Positions 1 through 5,196 of a DNA stretch of 5,196 nt are shown one piece after another. How positions within the stretch are numbered: the first letter of the stretch is position 1; the number at the start of each line of letters is the position of its first letter. The DNA is from Candidatus Proendomicrobium guianensium (GTDB lineage: Bacteria > Elusimicrobiota > Endomicrobiia > Endomicrobiales > Endomicrobiaceae), in the NCBI GenBank assembly GCA_009785775.1, contig WQVR01000076.1:1-5196 (forward strand), in the 5' to 3' direction. The notes beneath the pieces are model-generated. The model worked only from the letters and a program-made list of their open reading frames with translations. It did no database searches and was not told the DNA's origin. The position numbers and the translations under genes were made by a program.

Positions 1-43
1 AACATATGCCGTCTTGTCTTACTAAACATCACAAATAAAAAAA

Positions 44-57
44 CGGGCTTTTGCCCG
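44..57 (-). terminator. GC hairpin, leftward-reading terminator-like
   Basis: A perfect 5-bp all-GC stem (44-48 with 53-57) closes a 4-nt loop. Read on the - strand it is followed directly by seven T residues (complement of 37-43) and more T-rich sequence, the layout of a Rho-independent terminator. On the + strand there is no T tract after it, only GGGAGAG, which holds the surA ribosome-binding site. It could stop antisense transcription leaving surA leftward, or it could simply be a leader hairpin beside the ribosome-binding site. The structure is visible; its function is inferred. Confidence 0.4.
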
Positions 58-70
58 GGAGAGTAAAGAT

Positions 71-1138
71 ATGTTAAAAAAAATTTTATCTTCATTAATC
101 ATCTGCGTTTTTTTAGCCTCTGGCGCACCAGCTTTTGCAGACGATAACGCAACCCTTGCAGTAGTTAACAGAGAACCTATATTTGTGGCAGATTTTAACA
201 GAAGGCTCTTGCCGCTTTTAGATCAAATCCGCGCGAATGTCCCCGCTGAACAACAAGCTACACCTGAGTTTGACGAATATATTAACGAATTAAGAAACAG
301 CATTTTAAACCAACAAATAGACGAAATTCTTCTTCGTCAGGAAGCGCGCCGCCAAAGAATCAGAATTCCGCGCCGTGAAATAGACGAAGCCGTAAACAGC
401 CTGCGCCAGCGTTTTCCGTCTGACGCAGATTTCAGAGAAGAACTTAGGCGCGAAGGAATGACGGTAGCTCAGGTTGAAAGAGAGTTTGAAAACCAAACCA
501 TGGTAGTAAGGCTTGTAGAAAGGGAAGTGCGTGCGCGTACCAACCCGCCAACCGAAGCCCAAACCAGAGAATTTTTTAACCAGATAAGAACCAAAATGCG
601 CGGCGGTTTAACCGGACTTAGCCCCGCAGAAGACGCAGCTATCGGGCAAGCCGCCGAGTTTTTAAGGCGCGCTCAAGCCGAACAAATACGCCTTAGGAAA
701 ATTTTTGTAAGGTTTGACGGAACCAGAAATAATCGCGCCGAAAGAGACGCCGCACAAGCGCGTGTAAGTACAATACAAAGAGCCTTGGAAGGCGACCTTA
801 CTTTTGCCGAAGTTGCCCGCCAACACTCTGAAGACCAAATAACCCGTCCCCGCGGCGGAGATTTAGGCACAATAGTACGCGGAGATCTTAACCCTACGCT
901 TGAAGCTGCCGCTTTCGCTTTAAGGCTTGGCGAGCATACAAGAACACCCATACAGCTTCCGGACGGTTTTTACTTTTTGCGTGTTGAAGGCAAAACAGCG
1001 GCAAAAGAATTTACATTTGAAGAAATTCAAAATGACCTTGCCGAAATGCTTTTTCAGTTAAATTTAAGAAGAAGTTATGAAGCGCTTATAAGCTCTCTGC
1101 GCGACAGAGCAACCATTACAATTAACAGAGTTTGGTAA
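71..1138 (+). CDS. surA: SurA-like periplasmic chaperone with one parvulin (PPIase) domain
   Basis: This is probably a periplasmic chaperone that escorts unfolded outer-membrane proteins. Residues 1-23 form a Sec signal peptide (MLKK n-region, hydrophobic core, A-F-A cleavage motif). Residues ~28-185 are a helical SurA/PrsA-type N-terminal domain that opens with the typical LAVVNREPI strand. Residues ~205-308 are a parvulin domain, with the FAEVA..HSED segment, the R261-G-G-D-L-G motif and an AAFAL.LGE segment. E. coli SurA (428 aa) has two parvulin domains; this 355-aa protein has one. The two histidines usual in parvulins are replaced (K210 in LRKIFV, Y301 in GFYFLR), so isomerase activity is doubtful. 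The mature chain has no cysteine and is very arginine-rich (about 47 R, 4 K). The start is supported by GGAG at 58-61, 9 nt upstream, and by the signal peptide. pdxA follows after 7 nt, as in the E. coli surA-pdxA pair, which favours SurA over PrsA. Confidence 0.87.
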   Translation: MLKKILSSLIICVFLASGAPAFADDNATLAVVNREPIFVADFNRRLLPLLDQIRANVPAEQQATPEFDEYINELRNSILNQQIDEILLRQEARRQRIRIPRREIDEAVNSLRQRFPSDADFREELRREGMTVAQVEREFENQTMVVRLVEREVRARTNPPTEAQTREFFNQIRTKMRGGLTGLSPAEDAAIGQAAEFLRRAQAEQIRLRKIFVRFDGTRNNRAERDAAQARVSTIQRALEGDLTFAEVARQHSEDQITRPRGGDLGTIVRGDLNPTLEAAAFALRLGEHTRTPIQLPDGFYFLRVEGKTAAKEFTFEEIQNDLAEMLFQLNLRRSYEALISSLRDRATITINRVW

Positions 1139-1145
1139 AAATTTA

Positions 1146-2144
1146 ATGGCGCCCCTACCCCGTGGGAAATCACTTCCTGTTATTGCCGTTACGGTAGGGG
1201 ACGCATCAGGCATAGGGCCTGAAATAATTTTAAGGGCTGTACGTTCTTTACGTGTGCAAAGGGCGTGCAGCCCTTTAATTTTTTGTCACCAAAACTTTGC
1301 CCGCGTTGTAAGTAAGTATGCAAAGGTTTGTGTGGTGCCAAGCCCCTCGGGCATAGTACCGCTTGCCAAACCTTCAAAAACGTCAGGCATTATAGCCTAT
1401 AATGCAATTAAAGCCGCAACACAAGCTTGTTTAAACGGCGCGGTAAAAGCGCTTGTTACGGCACCACTTTCAAAAGAAAGTTTAGCCCTTGCGCTTAAAA
1501 GCCAAAACTTGGGTAGCAAAAATTTTATCGGACACACCGAACTTTTAGCGCACTTGGCTAGCCCCCATTTAAAAAAACTTAACCCCGAAATGCTTATGGT
1601 ATGTGAAAAAATTAACTCGGTAATGGTAAGCAGGCATTTGCCTATAGCGCAAGTGCCAAATTATATAAGCGAACAAAAAATTATCAATACCACGCTTACC
1701 GCTTACAACTTTATAAAAAAATCTGCACCCAAAAGCAAAGCAAGCGTTGTTATATGCGCGCTTAACCCCCACGCCGGAGATAACGGGTTATTAGGCGCCG
1801 AAGAGCGCATAATAACAAGTGCCGTAAAAAAATTAAATAAGCTTTTAAACGTAAAAGTATCAGGCCCCCTGCCGGCAGATTCAGCGTGGCAAAAAATAAA
1901 AGACGGCAGTTTAGCGGCCTCGCTTATAGTTACAATGTATCACGACCAAACAATGATACCCCTTAAATGTATAGTGCCTGAAAAAATAATTAATGTTACC
2001 GCGGGTTTGCCTTTTTTGCGCACTTCGCCGGGGCACGGTACAGCTTTTGACATTGCCGGCAAAAACATTGCAAATTCCACCGCAATGGAAGAGGCTATAA
2101 TTTATGCCGCAAAACATTCAAATATTAAACTTGCAGGGGCTTAG
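1146..2144 (+). CDS. pdxA: 4-hydroxythreonine-4-phosphate dehydrogenase PdxA
   Basis: PdxA oxidises 4-phosphooxy-L-threonine with NAD, and the product decarboxylates to 3-amino-1-hydroxyacetone phosphate. PdxJ condenses this with deoxyxylulose phosphate to form pyridoxine phosphate. The enzyme is a cytoplasmic, metal-dependent homodimer. The length, 332 aa, matches the family (E. coli 329). The three metal histidines are visible: H164 in SRHLP, H209 in NPHAG and H266 in MYHDQ. The substrate-binding G129-H-T-E motif and the C-terminal GLPF.RTS..HGTA motif are also present. One deviation is G18-D-A-S-G-I-G-P-E, where the family usually has GDPAG. No clear Shine-Dalgarno sequence precedes the ATG, which lies 7 nt after the surA stop, so translation probably depends on ribosomes finishing surA. 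The 3' end overlaps rimI by 41 nt, and the stop codon sits at a perfect palindrome. The protein is lysine-rich (29 K, 9 R), unlike its exported neighbours. Confidence 0.95.
   Translation: MAPLPRGKSLPVIAVTVGDASGIGPEIILRAVRSLRVQRACSPLIFCHQNFARVVSKYAKVCVVPSPSGIVPLAKPSKTSGIIAYNAIKAATQACLNGAVKALVTAPLSKESLALALKSQNLGSKNFIGHTELLAHLASPHLKKLNPEMLMVCEKINSVMVSRHLPIAQVPNYISEQKIINTTLTAYNFIKKSAPKSKASVVICALNPHAGDNGLLGAEERIITSAVKKLNKLLNVKVSGPLPADSAWQKIKDGSLAASLIVTMYHDQTMIPLKCIVPEKIINVTAGLPFLRTSPGHGTAFDIAGKNIANSTAMEEAIIYAAKHSNIKLAGA
1232..1284 (+). other. Terminator-like inverted repeats with T tract inside pdxA
   Basis: Two mutually exclusive stems share the same right arm. In the first, 1232-1243 pairs with 1264-1275: 12 bp with one G-U pair and a 20-nt loop. 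In the second, 1258-1264 pairs with 1270-1276: a perfect 7 bp with a 5-nt loop. Both are followed by AA and six T residues (1279-1284), so the layout resembles an intrinsic terminator about 90-140 nt into pdxA. Translating ribosomes would normally prevent it from folding. It may be a polarity terminator that acts when pdxA is not translated, or a coincidence of coding sequence. Function is inferred. Confidence 0.3.
2087..2094 (+). promoter_or_regulatory. Ribosome-binding site deciding the rimI start
   Basis: GGAAGAGG inside the 3' end of pdxA lies 9 nt before the ATG at 2104. It is the clearest Shine-Dalgarno match near any candidate start. It supports initiation at 2104 and therefore a true 41-nt overlap with pdxA. 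No other in-frame ATG gives a full N-terminal acetyltransferase strand. Confidence 0.6.
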
Positions 2145-2589
2145 CCCCTGCAACCACGCAACGGGGTTTAACCTAGATGATATACTTGAAATAGAAAAAA
2201 GCTCTTTTATAAGCCCGTGGACAAAAGCAATGTTTGAGGCCGAACTTAAAAACCCCGCCGCGCGCTTTATGGTTTGGGCGCTTGAAGGCGGCAAGCTTGC
2301 CGGCTACGTTTTGTACTGGGTGCTTGAAAATGAAACCAACATTTTAAACATTGCCGTGGCTAATCCCTTTAGGCGCCAAGGCATAGCAAAACGAATGTTG
2401 CAATATGTTGAAGACGACAGCCTTAAAAATAATTCTTGTAGCGTTTTTTTAGAAGTACGCCCCAGCAGCATTGAAGCTTTGGGTTTATATTTAAGCAATG
2501 GTTTTAAACAAATAGCGACACGCAAAAAATATTACATCACAGAAGATGCGTTAATTTTGCATAAAAAATTAGGAGCCTCACCACGATGA
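2104..2589 (+). CDS. rimI: Ribosomal protein S18 alanine N-acetyltransferase RimI (GNAT)
   Basis: This GNAT-fold enzyme is predicted to transfer an acetyl group from acetyl-CoA to the N-terminal amine of ribosomal protein S18. Motifs seen: the LDDILEIEKSSF helix with following PW (residues ~24-39); strand NIAV (82-85); the acetyl-CoA pyrophosphate loop R90-R-Q-G-I-A; L116-E-V-R-P-S-S with E117; and A-L-G-L-Y129-L-S-N-G-F. E117 and Y129 match E. coli RimI E103 and Y115 in context and in their 12-residue spacing. The tail K-K-Y-Y ... D-A-L-I-L is also typical. At 161 aa it is slightly longer than E. coli RimI (148). The extra length lies in residues ~10-22, partly encoded by the palindrome at 2131-2153. 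It overlaps pdxA by 41 nt and the TPR gene by ATGA. RimI is often near tsaB/tsaD, but neither is in view. A different N-acetyltransferase substrate cannot be excluded. Confidence 0.85.
   Translation: MPQNIQILNLQGLSPCNHATGFNLDDILEIEKSSFISPWTKAMFEAELKNPAARFMVWALEGGKLAGYVLYWVLENETNILNIAVANPFRRQGIAKRMLQYVEDDSLKNNSCSVFLEVRPSSIEALGLYLSNGFKQIATRKKYYITEDALILHKKLGASPR
2131..2153 (+). repeat. Perfect palindrome at the pdxA/rimI overlap
   Basis: A 10-bp perfect inverted repeat (2131-2140 with 2144-2153) closes a 3-nt loop. The pdxA stop codon TAG occupies 2142-2144, across the loop and the first base of the right arm. In the rimI frame the palindrome encodes residues ~10-17 (LQGLSPCN), a stretch that looks extra relative to typical RimI N-termini. 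No T tract follows, so it is not a standard terminator. It could be an inserted small palindromic element, or a hairpin affecting translation through the overlap. The structure is certain from the sequence; its origin is not known. Confidence 0.65.
2571..2575 (+). promoter_or_regulatory. Ribosome-binding site for the TPR gene
   Basis: AGGAG lies 10 nt before the ATG at 2586. Together with the signal peptide that begins there, it fixes this start despite the ATGA overlap with rimI. It suggests independent initiation as well as coupled re-initiation. Confidence 0.6.
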
Positions 2590-4706
2590 ACAAAATAAAA
2601 TTTTTAATTTCGGCTTTAATTATTTTAACTTTAAGCACAAGCGCTTACGCTTCAAACTTTGCCGCCTACAGAAGTTACCTAAGGGGACTTATCGCGCTTA
2701 GGTCAGGCAATATTTCAAAAGCCATAGCCCAGTACGAACAAACCATACGCATGGACCCCTCTGCCCTTGGCGTTTTAAAAGAATTAACATACATTTATTT
2801 TCAAACAGGAAATCTCCCCAAAGCGCTTGCCACTGCCCAGCGCATAAAAGAGTTAGACCCCTACACCGTGCGAACTAACAGTTTTTTAGGCACGTTCTAC
2901 CTTATAAGCGGCCAGATGACGCTTGCCAAAGAAGCTTTTGAACGCGTTTTACAGCTTGACCCCCACAACGAAGTAGCAACTGTTTACCTTGCAGCTTATT
3001 ATTATTCAGGCAGACGGTTTGAACTTGCCGTAAATTATTGGGAAAGATTTCTTAACTTAAGCCCTAACAATGCGCAAGGGTATTTTCAACTAGCGCTTGC
3101 ACAAGAACGCTTGGGGCTTAACTATGAGGCTCTTGCATCTTTTAGCAGGGTTATAGAAATTAACCCCAATGCCCGCCAAGCCTATCTTGCCAAAGCGCGT
3201 ATTTATCAAAATGTCGGAAATTTCACACTTGCCGCCGCGCAATACGAACGCTATTTAGAGCTTTTTCCGGGCAATGTAAATGTTATGCTGTATTTGGGCA
3301 GGGCTCACGTTGAACTTGGCAATACAAGAAGGGCGGAAGAAATTTTCATAAGGGCAAGAAATGCCAACCCCGACAACATTTTAGTGCGTTTTTGGCTTGC
3401 CGCACTTTACGAAAAAACGGGCGAAATAAACAAAGCAATACGTGAGTTTGAGCATATAGTGCGTAGAGACCCCACGCCTTCATCTTTGATAAGGCTTGGG
3501 TTTTACCATGCCAAGTTACAAAACTTCTCTCAAGCAGAAAGAATGTTTTTGCGTGCGCTTGAAAAAGACCCCGAAAGCGTTGATACCCGCTACCTGCTTG
3601 GACTTTTGTATATAGATAAAGGAAATTTCAGACAAGCCCAAGCTTTTTTGGAAGAAGTTGTCTACAAAAACCCCTCTAATATAGACGCCCTGTTTCACCT
3701 TGCCACCGTGCGCGACAGGTTAAACAACTTTGAAGCCGCAGAATACAAACTTAAACAGGTTATAGAAAAAGACCCTAACCACACCCGCGCCCTAAACTAT
3801 TTGGGCTACCGCTGGGCAGAGCGTAACGAAAACTTAGAAGAAGCAGAAGTTCTTTTAAGGCGCGCGCTTGCGATAGAACCATTAAACCCCGCTTTTTTAG
3901 ATTCTCTGGGTTGGATATTTTACCGCCAGCAAAGGTTTGTAGAAGCCCAACATTATATTCTCAGAGCCGCCTCTATCATGGCAGACCCCGTAATTTACGA
4001 ACATCTGGGCGATGTTAACGTAGAACTTGAAAACGTGGCTAAAGCATGGTTAAGTTACGCCATAGCAAGCGACTTAGGCTCGTCTAGCGCACGCCGCAAA
4101 ATGCGCGCCGCCCAAAGAAATTTAGACCCGCAAATTCATGCCGTAATGACGCTTGCGCGTGCCGAAGCAAATTTTAGAAGGCTTCAATCATTCAGGTCTT
4201 CCTACAGGCTAGAGGTGCGCTACCGCGGTTCTAACATTAACACTTTCATTAATTTAACCTACGAAAGAAACAACTACCTGCGTCTGGACTTTCCCCCGCG
4301 TTTAATGGGCGGGCAAAATTATGCCGTACTTCAAAACAGAAATTTAACTTTCCACCCTCAAGCGCTCGAACATATGTTGCCCGAAGGGCTTTCAGAAGTT
4401 ATAAGCCATGTGCCTGAAATTATAGCAAGCGGTTTTTTTGTACGCTTTGCTTTAAATGAGCCGGTTATACGCGGAAACCGCGCGACATTTACATCCGCAG
4501 ACGGCAACTCGGTACTTGTATTAAACTTAAATACAGGGCATATGGTTTCGCTTTCAAAAGGCGACAATTTAAGAATTACTTTTAACCGTCATCAAAATTT
4601 TAACAACTCTTATATCCCGCAAGAACTTACAATCGAAATGCCCGCACAAAGAGTGCGCATAAGGGCAAGGCTTCGCAATATTAACCCTACAGGCGCGCCA
4701 AGATGA
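2586..4706 (+). CDS. Exported TPR protein with C-terminal LolB-like domain
   Basis: This is a predicted periplasmic or envelope protein of 706 aa. Residues 1-22 are a Sec signal peptide (MNKIK start, hydrophobic core, S-A-Y-A end) with no lipobox cysteine. Residues ~25-520 hold about 14 consecutive tetratricopeptide repeats of ~34 residues, with the usual G/A/Y-F/A/P pattern and repeated D/N-P ends. The late repeats carry the LGYRWAERN and LDSLGWIFYRQ segments common in bacterial TPR proteins. Residues ~531-706 change character. They look beta-rich and recall LolB/DUF4292: an LEVRYRG strand, YLRLDFPP, an EGLSEVISHVPEI helix, and a final PQELTIEMPAQRVRIRARL pair of strands. ispE lies directly downstream, as it does after lolB in E. 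coli. The TPR array is clear; the LolB-like assignment is inference from pattern and synteny. The mature chain has no cysteine and is arginine-rich (about 65 R, 18 K; the last domain about 21 R, 1 K). It may help lipoprotein or outer-membrane protein assembly. Confidence 0.88.
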   Translation: MNKIKFLISALIILTLSTSAYASNFAAYRSYLRGLIALRSGNISKAIAQYEQTIRMDPSALGVLKELTYIYFQTGNLPKALATAQRIKELDPYTVRTNSFLGTFYLISGQMTLAKEAFERVLQLDPHNEVATVYLAAYYYSGRRFELAVNYWERFLNLSPNNAQGYFQLALAQERLGLNYEALASFSRVIEINPNARQAYLAKARIYQNVGNFTLAAAQYERYLELFPGNVNVMLYLGRAHVELGNTRRAEEIFIRARNANPDNILVRFWLAALYEKTGEINKAIREFEHIVRRDPTPSSLIRLGFYHAKLQNFSQAERMFLRALEKDPESVDTRYLLGLLYIDKGNFRQAQAFLEEVVYKNPSNIDALFHLATVRDRLNNFEAAEYKLKQVIEKDPNHTRALNYLGYRWAERNENLEEAEVLLRRALAIEPLNPAFLDSLGWIFYRQQRFVEAQHYILRAASIMADPVIYEHLGDVNVELENVAKAWLSYAIASDLGSSSARRKMRAAQRNLDPQIHAVMTLARAEANFRRLQSFRSSYRLEVRYRGSNINTFINLTYERNNYLRLDFPPRLMGGQNYAVLQNRNLTFHPQALEHMLPEGLSEVISHVPEIIASGFFVRFALNEPVIRGNRATFTSADGNSVLVLNLNTGHMVSLSKGDNLRITFNRHQNFNNSYIPQELTIEMPAQRVRIRARLRNINPTGAPR

Positions 4707-5196
4707 GTTTTACCGTAAAAGCAAACGCTAAAGTAAATTTGTTTTTAGAAATAATAAACAAACGCCCCGACGGATACCATAATTTAAAATCCGTTTTTCA
4801 CGCTATAAATCTTTTTGACGAACTTACTTTCGAACTTTCAGGTACAGATATAAAGCTTAAATGCTCTGACGCCAGTTTGCAGACAGACGAAACAAACCTT
4901 GTCTACAAAGCCGCCCTTGCCATGAAAAACGCTTTCAATATTAAAGAGGGCGTAAACATATTACTTAAAAAAAACATACCCATGGGCGCAGGGCTTGGGG
5001 GCGGGTCTTCAGACGCCGCTACAACAATAAACGCCCTTAACAAACTTTGGAATATTAACGCTGATTTTGAAACTTTACGCAAACTTACCTCCCCGCTTGG
5101 CGCCGATATAGCATTTTTTTTAAAAGGCGGTTTGCAAATGCCTGCCTGTTACACAGCCCTTGCCGAAGGCATAGGCGATATTATAACGCCAATTGA
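4703..5196 (+). CDS. ispE: 4-diphosphocytidyl-2-C-methyl-D-erythritol kinase IspE (3' end cut by window)
   Basis: IspE phosphorylates the 2-hydroxyl of CDP-methylerythritol with ATP, a cytoplasmic step of the MEP isoprenoid pathway. The first 164 codons are visible and open at the right edge; the family is usually ~280-300 aa. Motifs: the N-terminal A-N-A-K10-V-N-L-F-L strand with catalytic K10; RPDGYHNL; the GHMP ATP loop P93-M-G-A-G-L-G-G-G-S-S-D; and G-A-D135-I-A-F-F with the probable catalytic aspartate. After FFLKGG there are about seven extra residues (LQMPACY) before the expected TALAEGIGD. The start overlaps the TPR stop as ATGA. The Shine-Dalgarno match is weak (AGG at 4691-4693), so translational coupling is likely. 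It is lysine-rich (14 K, 2 R in the visible part), like the other cytoplasmic proteins here. Confidence 0.94.
   Translation, partial: MSFTVKANAKVNLFLEIINKRPDGYHNLKSVFHAINLFDELTFELSGTDIKLKCSDASLQTDETNLVYKAALAMKNAFNIKEGVNILLKKNIPMGAGLGGGSSDAATTINALNKLWNINADFETLRKLTSPLGADIAFFLKGGLQMPACYTALAEGIGDIITPI

Noticed and set aside
3..38. Tail of an upstream gene ending at TAA 36-38 or 23-25
   Set aside because: Two frames end with stops here but only 7-11 codons are visible, with no recognisable motif, so neither can be supported.
14..41. Possible promoter for surA (TTGTCT, 16-nt spacer, TAAAAA)
   Set aside because: Each box matches only 4 of 6 consensus positions, and the transcription start would fall inside the GC hairpin. 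The upstream gene context is not visible.
76..83. Run of eight A directly after the surA start codon as a phase-variation tract
   Set aside because: It encodes the lysine-rich start of a signal peptide (TTA AAA AAA ATT). A-rich signal-peptide starts are common, and nothing indicates variation.
1387..1405. Perfect 8-bp inverted repeat with a 3-nt loop in pdxA, containing TATAAT
   Set aside because: One such repeat is roughly expected by chance in 5 kb. No suitable -35 box lies at proper spacing before TATAAT (TTGCCA is 29 nt away), and it encodes a normal PdxA segment.
2289..2302. 14-bp perfect palindrome centred on AAGCTT in rimI
   Set aside because: It encodes the ordinary GGKLAGY strand of a GNAT protein, and a palindrome of this size is plausible by chance.
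305..4567. Open frames of 60-92 codons on the - strand within surA, pdxA, rimI and the TPR gene
   Set aside because: All lie inside well-supported + strand genes, lack recognisable domains, and read as shadows of coding sequence.
4692..4699. GGCGCGCC palindrome just before ispE
   Set aside because: It encodes the ordinary C-terminal GAP residues of the TPR protein. An 8-bp palindrome has no clear role here.

Overview
The window carries five tightly packed genes, all on the + strand, which read as one operon of bacterial housekeeping and envelope functions. In order: a SurA-like periplasmic chaperone with one parvulin domain; pdxA (pyridoxal phosphate synthesis); rimI (ribosomal protein S18 N-terminal acetyltransferase); a 706-residue exported TPR protein whose last ~175 residues look like a LolB-type outer-membrane lipoprotein receptor fold; and the first 164 codons of ispE (MEP isoprenoid pathway), which runs off the right edge. 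The gaps are 7 nt between surA and pdxA, a 41-nt overlap between pdxA and rimI, and ATGA overlaps at rimI/TPR and TPR/ispE. No gene is supported on the - strand.

The organism is a diderm (Gram-negative-type) bacterium: it has a SurA-like chaperone, a LolB-like domain and two Sec signal peptides. It uses the PdxA branch of B6 synthesis and the MEP pathway. The order recalls two E. coli neighbourhoods, surA-pdxA and lolB-ispE, joined here. Base composition is moderately AT-rich, with many A/T runs and C-rich codons. A small-genome lineage such as Elusimicrobiota is possible, but that is a guess from style and gene order, not a demonstrated assignment.

Region by region: 1-70 is a leader holding a GC hairpin that reads as an intrinsic terminator only on the - strand, next to the surA ribosome-binding site. 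71-1138 is surA. 1146-2144 is pdxA; its first 140 nt contain two inverted-repeat structures, one followed by a T tract. 2104-2589 is rimI, and its start overlaps the pdxA end across a perfect 10-bp-stem palindrome. 2586-4706 is the TPR/LolB-like gene. 4703-5196 is partial ispE. No stretch over 300 bases lacks a gene.

I see no obviously new multi-gene system. The points most worth checking are: the TPR-LolB-like fusion beside ispE; an extreme arginine-over-lysine bias confined to the two exported proteins (about 112 R to 22 K in the mature chains, against 18 R to 54 K in the three cytoplasmic ones); the palindrome at the pdxA/rimI overlap; a terminator-like element inside pdxA; loss of both canonical parvulin histidines in the SurA-like protein; and a short insertion in IspE.
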